A stretch of DNA of 50,508 nt, from the NCBI RefSeq assembly GCF_001591665.1, contig NZ_BCVI01000065.1:1-50508 (forward strand), given 5' to 3'. This document shows, in pieces, positions 23,922-31,783 of the stretch (positions are counted from its first letter, which is position 1; each line of letters begins with the position of its first letter). The position numbers and the translations under genes are program-made. The notes beneath the pieces are model-generated. The model searched no databases. It was not told where the DNA came from and saw only the letters and a list, made by a program, of their open reading frames with translations. The DNA comes from Neobacillus soli NBRC 102451. Its GTDB lineage: Bacteria; Bacillota; Bacilli; Bacillales; Cytobacillaceae.

Positions 23922-24101
23922 TTGAAACGATTTTTACGATTCTCCTCATTTTTCTTAGTTTTTTTTATTGGAAATTTGATTGTAAACATATTATTTAAAC
24001 ATAATTGGAATGTTGATACAGCCTTTTCTGTCGCTTTTGGTACCTCTTTGGGAATCGCAATTGTGGATTATTATATAACTAAGAAATTGAAGAAAAAGTA
24101 A
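23922..24101 (+). CDS. Very small two-TM membrane protein
   Basis: A 59-residue frame starting at TTG with GGGGGATAAG a few bases upstream. A hydrophobic stretch FSSFFLVFFIGNLIV, a second weaker one (VAFGTSLGIAIVDYY) and a Lys-rich end (KKLKKK) are readable. No family recognised. It fills the interval between two cassette repeats, so it is a plausible cassette gene. Confidence 0.55.
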   Translation: MKRFLRFSSFFLVFFIGNLIVNILFKHNWNVDTAFSVAFGTSLGIAIVDYYITKKLKKK

Positions 24102-24117
24102 CTTTTACATAGTTCCT

Positions 24118-24210
24118 TATTAAACAAACAAATGCTTGAGTTTAAGAGCACCAGCAGCTGTTTCGGCGGCTTTTTTGCTTGTTCCACTAACCGGGCAGAT
24201 TGTGTAAAAA
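24118..24210 (+). repeat. Cassette repeat, complete and well preserved
   Basis: Left core TATTAAACAAACAAATGC, L-arm TTGAGTTTAAGA, hairpin CAGCAGCTGTTTCGGCGGC with T6, right core GTTCCACTAACCGGGCAG then ATTGTGTAAAAA. Confidence 0.88.
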
Positions 24211-24259
24211 TATTTAACTAATATTAGGTTGCTTGTTTCATAGTAACACATTTTTTGTT

Positions 24260-24300
24260 GAATTTATTGAACTACAGGGGCAGTTTTCTTGAAGAAGGGT
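24260..24300 (+). repeat. Single-core cassette site
   Basis: TTTATTGAACTACAGGGGCAG then TTTTCTTGAAGAAGG is a right core without partner, 50 bases after a complete site. No gene lies between, so an empty or collapsed cassette is likely. Confidence 0.7.
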
Positions 24301-24369
24301 TTTCATTTATGACGAATTAGCATAGAGAATTATTATTAATATTTCTGATTAAAATGGAGGAGACAAAAG

Positions 24370-24663
24370 ATGAATGAGAACATTATTTGGATTATTGTAG
24401 GAATATTATTGGCAAGTAAAGTAATTGATAGTAGTCTTTTACGAAGTGAAATTGCACGATTAAACTTAACTCTTGATAAAATAGCTAAGCATATTGGAGT
24501 ATTCGATGCAGTAACACAAGAGATAAATGAAGAATTAAAGAGTCTTATTGTAGAAGGTAAAAGAATTAAAGCGATTAAAAGATATAGAATGGTTACTGGA
24601 TTTGGTTTAAAGGAATCCAAAGAATACATTGATTCCTTAATTAATAATGATACAAATAAGTGA
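24370..24663 (+). CDS. Membrane-anchored protein with a ribosomal L7/L12 C-terminal-like domain
   Basis: The 97-residue protein has a short N-terminal hydrophobic helix (IIWIIVGILLASKVI), a predicted coiled region (LRSEIARLNLTLDKIAKHIGV), and a C-terminal segment EGKRIKAIKRYRMVTG-FGLKESKEYIDSL. That segment follows the L7/L12 C-terminal pattern (IK-R-TG-GLKEAK). Such L12-like proteins in bacilli are uncharacterised. A role in factor recruitment is speculation. GGAGGAG precedes ATG. Confidence 0.75.
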   Translation: MNENIIWIIVGILLASKVIDSSLLRSEIARLNLTLDKIAKHIGVFDAVTQEINEELKSLIVEGKRIKAIKRYRMVTGFGLKESKEYIDSLINNDTNK

Positions 24664-24685
24664 AAAGTTTAGATTTAATGAAATT

Positions 24686-24836
24686 TTCTATTGAGGTAAC
24701 GGCAATTTACTCTCTTTAATTTGTAGTGATGATTGTGAAACGATGTACTTAAGCTAACGGGGGACTTACTTTAAGATCAGGCTGCCATATTGGCGGCCTT
24801 TCTTATCTAATAAAATGCGTTCTTGAATAAAAAGGG
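24686..24836 (+). repeat. Two adjacent cassette sites: right core, then left core plus hairpin
   Basis: CTATTGAGGTAACGGCAATTT (24688 onwards) is a right core. After 12 bases comes GATTGTGAAACGATGTACTT with left core AAGCTAACGGGGGAC, L-arm TTACTTTAAGAT, hairpin GGCTGCCATATTGGCGGCC and a weak right end GTTCTTGAATAAAAAGG. Confidence 0.75.
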
Positions 24837-24946
24837 AATTTCGCTTTATCTGTCGAATATTAGCAAAAAAGAGGTGGGCAATTCAAATTTTATCTTCAAT
24901 TAAATGTGTGAAGTATTGTTAAATAAGAATGTAGGGTGGTGTGAAT

Positions 24947-25240
24947 TTGAATTCCTTTATAATGTTGCTTTCTTTATTGGCTTCTACAATTGCATCTGTT
25001 TTGGTATTAAAAAAGAGAAACAACAAATGGTTAGGTTTGATATCGGCATTTTGTATAAATACACTTATTTTAGTAGTAACAATGTGGGTTTTATACAGTT
25101 TTGACGAGGAAGTAAGAGTGTTTGGCTATGGTTATCATTTTAGTCATTTTGTGTTGATACAATCTATCCCTATAATAACTTTGATTAACTTTTTAATTCT
25201 TAAATTTGTAAAAAGTAGAAGAATAACAATAAAAGATTAA
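24947..25240 (+). CDS. Three-TM membrane protein
   Basis: A protein of about 97 residues with helices at about 3-20, 29-50 and 63-86, and a basic C-terminus. TTG 24947 is chosen because AGGGTGGT lies 6 bases before it; the in-frame GTG at 24941 abuts that site. No family recognised. It sits between two repeats. Confidence 0.6.
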   Translation: MNSFIMLLSLLASTIASVLVLKKRNNKWLGLISAFCINTLILVVTMWVLYSFDEEVRVFGYGYHFSHFVLIQSIPIITLINFLILKFVKSRRITIKD

Positions 25241-25248
25241 GTTACTAT

Positions 25249-25285
25249 CTTATTCTAGTAAAGGGCAGGTTGCACAGGAAGAGGA
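25249..25285 (+). repeat. Cassette repeat, right core only
   Basis: CTTATTCTAGTAAAGGGCAG then GTTGCACAGGAAGAGG. Confidence 0.6.
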
Positions 25286-25347
25286 GTAAATAAAACGATG
25301 TCGAATACATATTTATTGGTGAAATTTGAGGCATTGGGGGAAACATT

Positions 25348-25767
25348 TTGAAAGAATATAAGATTGAAAATAATATTCCGACATTGGAAGAATACAAATA
25401 TTTGTGTGAGTCTGTGGGATGGACCAAATATATGAATTTTGAAGTGGTGGAAACATCACTAAGGAATTCTATTCACTGCATCACAGTCAAGGATAATGAA
25501 CAAATTGTGGGTATGGGAAGAATTGTTGGCGATGGGGCTATTTATTTCTATATCCAAGATATAGTGGTTCATCCAGATTATCAGAAAAATGGTATTGGAA
25601 ATGAAATAATGAATCTTTTGGTTGAATACTTAAATACAAATGCCCCAGATAAGGCGTTTGTTGGTTTGTTTGCATCACAAGGCAAAGAATCGTTTTATGA
25701 GAGATATGATTTTAAAGACTACTCCCCCAATATGACAGGGATGTTTACTGTAATTTCAAAAAAATAG
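25348..25767 (+). CDS. GNAT family N-acetyltransferase
   Basis: The 139-residue GNAT fold has the acetyl-CoA motif IQDIVVHPDYQKNGIGNEIM and the C-terminal beta bulge GKESFYERYDF. Substrate not predictable; such small GNATs often acetylate amines or drugs. TTG start, GGGGGA 6 bases upstream. Single-gene cassette. Confidence 0.92.
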   Translation: MKEYKIENNIPTLEEYKYLCESVGWTKYMNFEVVETSLRNSIHCITVKDNEQIVGMGRIVGDGAIYFYIQDIVVHPDYQKNGIGNEIMNLLVEYLNTNAPDKAFVGLFASQGKESFYERYDFKDYSPNMTGMFTVISKK

Positions 25768-26129
25768 ACATAATCGATTTAAAATTACGTTGGTTTGTTA
25801 AGTGGATTTGATTTGGCTAAATTAACATATGCAAGAGTTGACACATATAATATTATTTTTTAAAAAATTAGTAGAAGTACTAGTTGGGCCTGTTATTCTC
25901 TGAAAAGGACATATGGAAGATTAATGATATTGCTTACGAAGTGAATAGACAAAAAATTTTTATGGTTACTTTATTCTGCTGTTAGCAGATCTATATATCT
26001 GCTTGTTTCTAAGTTGCGTAAGAGAATGAAATTTTGGAAAGCACTCTTAGAAAGTAATATTGTTGCTGGATTACTGCCTTTATACACTATTATTAACTCA
26101 ATAAATAGGATACAAAATCTAATTTACTG
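25768..26129. other. Intergenic stretch with a possible decayed gene end
   Basis: TTGACACATATAATATT (25838 onwards) has both promoter hexamers, but only 4 bases apart, so it is not a normal sigma-A promoter. A frame of about 60 codons ending at 26130 (KFWKALLESNIVAGLLPLY, then TIINSINRIQNLIY) reads like protein but has no start with a ribosome site and may be a cassette remnant. Confidence 0.4.
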
Positions 26130-26208
26130 ATTACTCAATTAATAGATGCGATTGTTCTATATGAGGAGTCGCTTTTTCACTAACTGGAAGGTTAGTTGAA
26201 GAAGTGGA
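26130..26208 (+). repeat. Cassette repeat, complete
   Basis: Left core TTACTCAATTAATAGATGC, L-arm ATTGTTCTATA, hairpin GAGGAGTCGC with T5, right core TTCACTAACTGGAAG then GTTAGTTGAAGAAGTGG. The right-core arms CACTAAC and GTTAGTT are inverted repeats. Confidence 0.8.
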
Positions 26209-26282
26209 TATTGTAAGGGCTTCCGAAAGGAGCGGGGGAGTGCTGATTTTTCTAGAATAAAGATATGAGGGGGGATTAGTTT

Positions 26283-26822
26283 ATGGTAATTAAGAATAAA
26301 AAAATTCTTTATGTTGGTTTAGTAATCATAGCACTTATTCTAATAACATTCATATTAAACGCTACGAAGAGAGAGTATGGTAATGATGAAGAATCCATCT
26401 TTAAGGTGATCAGATCAATTGACGGCTATAACTCTCAACCTATACAAATATTAAAAATTAAGGATATAAAAAATGAACGGGTTGTTCCATTTTTAATAAA
26501 TAATAATCCTGGTTATATTCAGTTTACCAAGAATAAAAGAGGGAACTTTGAATGGAAACATATTGAGAAGACGGAAAATCAGTCTTTTGCTTCGTTCCTG
26601 GTCAATCTCCAAGGTGAGGAGTTACCTAATTTAAAGTTTTTGTTCGTGACTAATGAAGATAATGAGATTGCAAAAGTAGAATTAGACGTGAACGGTCAAG
26701 TCTTTAAAAAGGAATTTAAAGTACACGAAAGTTTAGTAGCGTGGATCGATTTGCCTAAACATAAATCTGCGGAATATAAATATAAGTATTATGATGAAAA
26801 TGGAAATTTAATCGAAGAATAG
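26283..26822 (+). CDS. Single-pass membrane-anchored hypothetical protein
   Basis: A 179-residue protein. The N-terminal signal-anchor (about 8-26, YVGLVIIALILITFIL) precedes an extracytoplasmic mixed alpha/beta domain ending in a YKYKYYDENGNLIEE strand pair. No lipobox and no recognised family. GGGGGAT lies 7 bases before ATG. It is bounded by repeats on both sides. Confidence 0.7.
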   Translation: MVIKNKKILYVGLVIIALILITFILNATKREYGNDEESIFKVIRSIDGYNSQPIQILKIKDIKNERVVPFLINNNPGYIQFTKNKRGNFEWKHIEKTENQSFASFLVNLQGEELPNLKFLFVTNEDNEIAKVELDVNGQVFKKEFKVHESLVAWIDLPKHKSAEYKYKYYDENGNLIEE

Positions 26823-26860
26823 AAAAAGATTTATAGGCTTTATTTATACAAAGGACATCA

Positions 26861-26898
26861 TTGGTTTTTGAACTAACGGGGCAGTTTGATTTAAGTGT
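26861..26898 (+). repeat. Cassette repeat, right core only
   Basis: GTTTTTGAACTAACGGGGCAG then TTTGATTTAAGTG. The left half is not recognisable. The next two genes lie on the minus strand. Confidence 0.7.
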
Positions 26899-27034
26899 AA
26901 TAATTCACAATCTGTATTATTAAATGTCCTTTTCCTCCACACAAAAAGACTCCCACCACATGAAAAAGGAGAATGAATTCATTATGGAATCATCCCCTCA
27001 AATAGTTTGAATATGCTTATACTTATATTACACA

Positions 27035-27427
27035 TCAATGACTCGCTAAACGTTTTTCAAAATCCGCCTTAAACAACAGAATAGCATCAATATTTACAGC
27101 AAAATCATGGTCACTGATATTAAAATTACTTATAAACTCGTCAGATCTCTCACGAACCATAATTGTCGGACGGATATTGTCTCCAATAGCGTCCTTAGTT
27201 ACAGCACTTCCATAGAAATACCAGTTAGTTTGAGTAGGCGCATTTGCTGCATTCTTAGATAAGTCATTTTTTATAAATTCGCATAATTGATCCATAAAAT
27301 CTTCATTAAGCTTAATGGTTTTTCCATGGTGACCATCAACAGATATATCAGCATATCCATACCAAATATTCCTGCTTGTAAGCTTTCCGTCTTTTGAAGT
27401 GTATGTTTCATCAAACAAAATCTTCAT
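27035..27427 (-). CDS. Hypothetical soluble protein
   Basis: A 130-residue protein starting at the ATG after GGAGGGTATGAA. The N-terminus MKILFDETYTSKDGKL is followed by repeated beta segments (RNIWYGYADISVDGHHGKT, NWYFYGSAVTKDA) and an acidic helical end. No family recognised; the compact acidic fold could be an immunity-type protein, but nothing shows it. It is opposite in strand to the cassettes. Confidence 0.65.
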   Translation of the reverse strand: MKILFDETYTSKDGKLTSRNIWYGYADISVDGHHGKTIKLNEDFMDQLCEFIKNDLSKNAANAPTQTNWYFYGSAVTKDAIGDNIRPTIMVRERSDEFISNFNISDHDFAVNIDAILLFKADFEKRLASH

Positions 27428-27613
27428 TTCATACCCTCCGTTAGTATAAAATTTTTTCACACTATTATACACCAATTAGAAAATGTAAAATAGCTTGCTG
27501 TTAGTCTCACTATACTTGTAAGAGTTAGGCAAGCTAACTTCATGGTAGGGTTCCTCCTAAAGTTGTGAGTTAGAGTGGTGTCTATCTGACGTAATCTGCT
27601 TTAGGAGACAAGG

Positions 27614-28189
27614 TCATCTCACCGTCTGGTAAACGAGGGCTATGGCTCCAGAATCAAATGTCTTGTTTTCGATAAGTTTAAGATTAATCTTTTCCTTGTG
27701 ACCTTGGAATAACGGCAACCCGCTGCCGATCAGGACGGGAGAAACCGTAATTTTATACTCATCTATTAAATCAAGCTGCATAAGGTAGTGTGCTAACCTA
27801 GGACTGCCAAGGATGACCATATCCTTGCCTGGCTGCTGTTTGAGGTTTTTGATCTCTTCCTCGACATCTTCTTTCACCAGTCTCGAATTATTCCATTCGG
27901 CTTTCTCCAGCGTCGTGGAAAAAACGATTTTGGCTGTATTCTCGATCCACTCGGCATGATTCCGTTCATACTGCGAAGCTGATGGGTCCGAAGGCACAGA
28001 TGGCCAGTAACTGTGCATCATCTGATAAGTCCCACGTCCCCAAATGACAGTGTCGGCAGTACTCAGAATTTCTTTCGCGTGTTTCTCCAAGTCAGCATCG
28101 TAGGAAACCCAGCCGATGTCCATTTCACCATTCGGACCTTCTACAAAACCGTCAAGCGATGCGTGCAGAAATAGAACGAGTTTTCTCAT
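27614..28189 (-). CDS. Dihydrofolate reductase-like / RibD C-terminal domain protein
   Basis: The 191-residue protein of the YwjB/RibD-C family begins RKLVLFLHASLDGFVEGPNGEM. NADPH-fold elements TADTVIWGRGTYQMM and KDMVILGSPRLAHYLM and the final GAIALVYQ strand are present. It is expected to bind NADPH and reduce an unknown pteridine- or flavin-like substrate; it is not the essential folate DHFR. The start was chosen after AAAGGAG with 8-base spacing. Confidence 0.88.
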   Translation of the reverse strand: MRKLVLFLHASLDGFVEGPNGEMDIGWVSYDADLEKHAKEILSTADTVIWGRGTYQMMHSYWPSVPSDPSASQYERNHAEWIENTAKIVFSTTLEKAEWNNSRLVKEDVEEEIKNLKQQPGKDMVILGSPRLAHYLMQLDLIDEYKITVSPVLIGSGLPLFQGHKEKINLKLIENKTFDSGAIALVYQTVR

Positions 28190-28568
28190 TTTTAGTTCTC
28201 CTTTGTACATGAGGGATATTTTTTCCATACCTCTTACCTTCAATGTAAGTATAACCAATTTTTTATAAATTTGGGCAAAAAAGTTCTATAAGTTACACTA
28301 AAAATAAAAAACAGGCATTGCCTGTTTTATGCTTTTGTCCAATATTCCATACTGTTCGATTTCATACTAACGCGTTCTTCATTTCAAGGAGTGCAGCCGT
28401 ATCGTCTTTTTGCCATAAAAAAAGAATCACTCTCCTCGGGGAATTGTTTTATTATTTATGCTATTCCCAATTCTAGTGTCAACCACTTTATCAAAAATAT
28501 TTGATTTATTTTTCAGACGGAAATAAAATGGGAAGAGCAAATCATATTTAAGCCAAGTTTTTGAAGGA
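28190..28568. other. Intergenic stretch with a terminator-like hairpin
   Basis: AAAACAGGCA/TGCCTGTTTT (28307-28327) is a short perfect hairpin flanked by A and T tracts. The remaining sequence up to the tandem repeat pair holds no frame I can support. Confidence 0.6.
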
Positions 28569-28722
28569 TTACACTTAAACAAACGGGGGCGTTACTTGAA
28601 GATCCGAAGATGCAAGTAAGGCTGCTTTTTTTATCGAACAAACGGAGGTCTTGCTTGTAGTATAGTAAGCTGTCAAAAATGGCAGCTGTTCTTCTTTAAA
28701 GGGACAGGTTACATAAAGAAGG
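28569..28722 (+). repeat. Two tandem cassette sites with no gene between
   Basis: Site A: TTACACTTAAACAAACGGG-GGC, L-arm TTACTTGAAGAT, hairpin GCAAGTAAGGCTGC with T7. Site B begins at CGAACAAACGGAGGTC, with hairpin AGCTGTC/GGCAGCT and right end TTTAAAGGGACAGGTTAC-ATAAAGAAGG. The right core of A and the left core of B are one shared segment, so this looks like an emptied cassette position. Confidence 0.8.
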
Positions 28723-28750
28723 GAAATTTTTTAACAAAAAGGAGTAATTT

Positions 28751-29029
28751 ATGTGCCGGAACATTAGAACATTATTTAACTTCGACCCACCAGCTACCGA
28801 AGAAGAGATTCATGCAGCATCTCTTCAGTACGTCAGAAAGATAACGGGTTATAACAAGCCCTCAAAGGCGAATGAGGAGGCGTTTATTCGTGCAGTCAAT
28901 GAGATTGCAATGGTTTCTAGAGAACTATTGAACACTTTGGAAACGAGTACCGAGCCACGGAATCGTGAGGTCGAAGCTGAGCGTGCTCGTACTAGAGCAG
29001 CTAAAAGGTATGGAACAAAAGAGGACTAA
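28751..29029 (+). CDS. DUF2277 family protein
   Basis: The 92-residue protein begins with the family signature MCRNIRTLFNFDPPATEEEI and continues AASLQYVRKITGYNKPSKAN. A helical second half ends in a basic stretch (RARTRAAKRYG). Small cytosolic protein of unknown function, widespread in bacteria. AAAGGAG precedes ATG. Single-gene cassette. Confidence 0.9.
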   Translation: MCRNIRTLFNFDPPATEEEIHAASLQYVRKITGYNKPSKANEEAFIRAVNEIAMVSRELLNTLETSTEPRNREVEAERARTRAAKRYGTKED

Positions 29030-29065
29030 AGAATAGAAAAAAAATGAAAGCTTTTTTGGATCTTT

Positions 29066-29147
29066 CATTATTCCGCAATCGGGCGCAATTCTACAGTAAG
29101 AATTGTGCTCTTTCTTTATGTTAAGGGCCAGATTGTTGAGGAACGTA
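29066..29147 (+). repeat. Cassette repeat, complete but diverged
   Basis: Left core ATTCCGCAATCGGGCGC, hairpin ATTCTACAGTAAGAAT and GTGCTC with T3, right core TATGTTAAGGGCCAG then ATTGTTGAGGAACG. A T run just upstream (GAAAGCTTTTTTGGATC) may end the DUF2277 transcript. Confidence 0.6.
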
Positions 29148-29189
29148 TTCAATAAAGAAATAAATATTAATGTTGAAATATAGAGTAAA

Positions 29190-29238
29190 GATTGTGGAAG
29201 TTTTCACTTAAACTAACGGCAGGTTAGTGCAATAAGGT
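29190..29238 (+). repeat. Hybrid single-core cassette site
   Basis: GATTGTGGAAGTTTTCACTT, the usual left-core flank, is joined at AAACTAACGG directly to CAGGTTAGTGCAATAAGG, the right-core end. The hairpin is absent. Arms AACTAAC and GTTAGTG are inverted around CGG-CAG. Confidence 0.8.
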
Positions 29239-29281
29239 TATTAATCTGGTTCAAGGGAGATAAATTAATGGAGGTGATAAA

Positions 29282-29581
29282 GTGGAAACCAATATTTTAT
29301 TTTATAAAATTAAAAAGGGTACAGTTTCAACTGAGGATTATGTAAATTGGTCTCACATTTTATTAGAAAAAGATGTATCGTCACCATCCATAAATATTAT
29401 CTCTTCATTTTCATTCGATGATAATATATTTGAAGTCGAATTGTATTTTAAAAGAGCATTAGATGAATTGGTATTAAAGGAGCCAACCTTTGGGATATGT
29501 GCAAGAGCCTACATAGATCTTTTAGCAAATAGAATAATAAAAGCTAATAACCATAAAGAAATTTTCAATTTAGTAATATGA
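29282..29581 (+). CDS. Hypothetical small soluble protein
   Basis: A 99-residue protein starting at GTG after GGAGGTGAT. Mixed helices (STEDYVNWSHILLEKD, KRALDELVLKEPTFGI) and no membrane segment. Family not recognised. Its stop overlaps the ATG of the next gene (ATGA), so the two form a translationally coupled pair within one cassette. Confidence 0.6.
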   Translation: METNILFYKIKKGTVSTEDYVNWSHILLEKDVSSPSINIISSFSFDDNIFEVELYFKRALDELVLKEPTFGICARAYIDLLANRIIKANNHKEIFNLVI

Positions 29582-29757
29582 TTTTTCAAGTTGTTGCTAT
29601 TGAGTTAGAAAATGCAGATGGTCTGTATGCTTGGTTTGAAATTAGTGAATTGATTGATAGGCTTGATTATGATGATAAATCTTTTGTGTTGAATGAAGAG
29701 GATATAATATCAAGGATAAAGAATGAAGTTGAAATCTTACTAAGATTAAATCATTAA
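29578..29757 (+). CDS. Hypothetical small acidic protein, coupled to the upstream gene
   Basis: A 59-residue acidic protein (MIFQVVAIELENADGLYAWF, then VLNEEDIISRIKNEVEILL). The start overlaps the previous stop by ATGA. No family recognised. The overlap and the presence of only one repeat boundary after both genes argue for a real two-gene cassette. Confidence 0.55.
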   Translation: MIFQVVAIELENADGLYAWFEISELIDRLDYDDKSFVLNEEDIISRIKNEVEILLRLNH

Positions 29758-29764
29758 CATTTCT

Positions 29765-29840
29765 TATGGTGCTAGCAGGTGCTTTAGTTGAAGAAAGCCA
29801 CTGATTTTTTATCAGTGGATTTTTTGTTTGTTTAATGGAA
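29765..29840 (+). repeat. Cassette repeat with terminator hairpin
   Basis: ATGGTGCTAGCAGGTGC, L-arm TTTAGTTGAAGA, strong hairpin CCACTGAT/ATCAGTGG with T6, then TTTGTTTAATGG. The right core is degenerate. Confidence 0.65.
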
Positions 29841-29880
29841 GACCTTTACGATGAACTATTTATTCAATCACGGCGGAATT

Positions 29881-30093
29881 CTAGTTACTTAATTCCATTA
29901 ATAATTCATGGACAGCGTGTTGTCCAAAATCCTTTGGCTTATCCAAAAGTATCCCTCTTCTTGACGCAGCTGCAATTATTAGTCCTAATTCATAGTACAT
30001 ATTTTTAGAAACTAATCCTTTTGAAATCATTTTCTTCACTTCATAATAAAATTGAATCAAAAAATCATTTGGTAATTTTTCATACAAAGACAT
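29881..30093 (-). CDS. Hypothetical small helical protein
   Basis: A protein of about 70 residues (MSLYEKLPNDFLIQFYYEV, then KKMISKGLVSKNMYYELGL, IIAAASRRGI). All-helical, no membrane segment, family not recognised; similar short proteins occur in bacilli. ATG at 30093 has GGGTG 9 bases upstream; a GTG four codons earlier is the alternative. Confidence 0.55.
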   Translation of the reverse strand: MSLYEKLPNDFLIQFYYEVKKMISKGLVSKNMYYELGLIIAAASRRGILLDKPKDFGQHAVHELLMELSN

Positions 30094-30181
30094 TTTTGAA
30101 AACACCCACTATTCCTACTGTTCTAATATGAATAATACCAATTAAAACTGAAATTGGAAAGAGTATTTCTCCAGATTTGTT

Positions 30182-30607
30182 TTGAAAACCCAGTTAAAAC
30201 CATATTTAAAACCATATGGTTTACTCGTTGGGTTGCAGCATTTAATTAATACCATGGGACTCATTATGTTTCTTGGCTTATTTGGCTATTATATTGGCGG
30301 CTTTTCCTTCGAAAAAGTACGAGGCTTGGACATCCCAAATTCCTATACGAAAGAATGGGCTGGTCTGATAGGGCAAAACTTTAACGAATTTATACGGGCT
30401 CCGTGGATTGCATTGTCACCGCTACTTTGCTACTTTTTCATAATCATCATAATAAATATGATTAAAAAAGAACTGGAAGCAACAATGGATACGAATTTAT
30501 TAGGCTTTGATTATAAAAAGAAGAGAACAGCTAAAAGGACAACTAAAAATGAAGTCAATAAAGCTCCCATTTCTACTGATTTTAACATAATAGAAAACAG
30601 ACGGTGA
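30182..30607 (+). pseudogene. C-terminal fragment of a peptide/nickel-type ABC transporter permease
   Basis: The frame of 141 codons contains the end of a DppB/DppC-type permease: a hydrophobic segment (GLIMFLGLFGYYIGGF), SYTKEWAGLIGQNF, then RAPWIALSPLLCYFFIIIIIN with a KKELE end. This is the typical WG-x(n)-APW-A-x-P pattern. The EAA loop and preceding helices are missing, the TTG start has no ribosome site, and no other transporter subunit is nearby. I read it as a truncated gene captured in the region. Confidence 0.55.
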
Positions 30608-30675
30608 ATAGGGATAAAACAGTCACAAAGATTGGGACAAATGGAAAGATTTCTTATTATGAACAATTGAAGAAA

Positions 30676-30770
30676 TTTTTATTAAACTAATGGAGGCTTT
30701 AGTTAAACACTTCGGTTGCTGTGGCAGCCCTTTTTCTTATTCCACTAACGTGGCAGGTTAATTCAGGAGG
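30676..30770 (+). repeat. Cassette repeat, complete and well preserved
   Basis: Left core TTTATTAAACTAATGGAGGC, L-arm TTTAGTTAAACA, hairpin GGTTGCTGTGGCAGCC with T5, L'-arm CTTATTCC, right core ACTAACGTGGCAG then GTTAATTCAGGAGG. Confidence 0.85.
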
Positions 30771-30838
30771 TTATTGTTTCATTCGACTAGAATATGAATA
30801 TAATAATCAACCCAAAACTAACATAAGGTGGATTCAAA

Positions 30839-31063
30839 ATGGATAAAAGAGTTCAATTCGACTTTGAAATCGAGTTTACTAATGGTGGTGGAATACAAGG
30901 GCAGGATTTTCGTCTTGATATTGTTGGAGATGACATTTCTGACGAAGAGTTAGCTAAGTATATCGTAGAGGATATGAGGTTGCTAATGGTTGGTGAAGTT
31001 AGGATACTTAACAAAAAAATAATTAATGAAAATCATAAGCGAATACCTGCTGATGAGAAATAA
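30839..31063 (+). CDS. Conserved small protein with NGGGIQGQDFRLD motif
   Basis: A 74-residue soluble protein. DFEIEFTNGGGIQGQDFRLD followed by GDDISDEELAKYIVED and LLMVGEVRI suggests a beta-hairpin/helix fold conserved from glycine-rich turn to the LLMV strand. I recall similar short proteins in several bacteria but no assigned function. ATAAGGTGG lies upstream of ATG. Single-gene cassette. Confidence 0.65.
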   Translation: MDKRVQFDFEIEFTNGGGIQGQDFRLDIVGDDISDEELAKYIVEDMRLLMVGEVRILNKKIINENHKRIPADEK

Positions 31064-31072
31064 TAAAAGTTT

Positions 31073-31153
31073 ATTTTACGGCACTTCAATTTTAAGCTGC
31101 CTAATGAGGTGGCTTTTCTTCTTAGACTAACGGGCAGGTTAGCTTAATAAAAT
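31073..31153 (+). repeat. Cassette repeat, complete
   Basis: Left part TACGGCACTTCAATTTTAAGC (left core degenerate), hairpin GCTGCCTAATGAGGTGGC, L'-arm TTCTTCTTAGA, right core CTAACGGGCAG then GTTAGCTTAATAAAA with inverted arms CTAAC and GTTAG. Confidence 0.75.
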
Positions 31154-31228
31154 CTATAGGTATCATTTGTTTCTATGGTAAAATAAGGATAGGGGAATTA
31201 TCAAAAATTTAATATAAGGGGCATAATT

Positions 31229-31660
31229 ATGACCGTAAAAAAATGGACTATTTTATCTTCAATCGCTCTGTTAATATTAATTTCTTTTGTGTATTATAAA
31301 CAAACTTACTTACCAATTTGGGGATTTCATCTTTCTAAAAAAGAATTAAAAGATGTAATTTTTCAAACTGATAAACATTCCTATCTTATTACAGACAAAA
31401 AAATGGTTTTAAAAATTGCGGAAAATGTTTCAAAATGGAAAAAGTATTCAAAAATTGAATCATTCCCTCCTCAAGCTAAGCCTGAAAAATACAAAAAACT
31501 TTTAATCCAAACAGCAGATAATATTACTTATGGCGGAAGTATATGGGTTACAGAAAATAATGCTTTATTAGATAGTAATGGCTACTATTGGGATTTGAAT
31601 TACGAAGAATTAAGTAATAAGTTAAATGAGTCACTTAAGAATGCCACCATATTGAACTAA
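31229..31660 (+). CDS. Membrane-anchored hypothetical protein
   Basis: A 143-residue protein. The N-terminal signal-anchor (about 6-24) is followed by an extracytoplasmic alpha/beta domain (KKELKDVIFQTDKHSYLITD, SIWVTENNALLDSNGYYW). No lipobox, family not recognised. TAAGGGGC lies upstream of ATG. The last codons (ATILN) run into the left core of the next repeat, whose AACTAACGGG provides the stop TAA. Confidence 0.65.
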   Translation: MTVKKWTILSSIALLILISFVYYKQTYLPIWGFHLSKKELKDVIFQTDKHSYLITDKKMVLKIAENVSKWKKYSKIESFPPQAKPEKYKKLLIQTADNITYGGSIWVTENNALLDSNGYYWDLNYEELSNKLNESLKNATILN

Positions 31661-31741
31661 CGGGTGCTTGAGTTTAAGATCAAGCTGCCATTTTTGGTGG
31701 CTTTCTTCTTGTGCTAACGGAGCAGGTTAATGGAATAACGG
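31651..31741 (+). repeat. Cassette repeat, complete and well preserved
   Basis: Left core ATTGAACTAACGGGTGC, L-arm TTGAGTTTAAGAT, hairpin AGCTGCCATTTTTGGTGGCT, L'-arm TTCTTCTTGTG, right core CTAACGGAGCAG then GTTAATGGAATAACGG. The preceding gene's stop codon lies within it. Confidence 0.9.
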
Positions 31742-31783
31742 AATTATCGTTTAGGAAGAATAATCCTGAGGTGATAATAGTTC

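Noticed and set aside
25838..25860. TTGACA...TATAAT promoter
   Set aside because: The hexamers are only 4 bases apart, so they cannot form a sigma-A promoter together.
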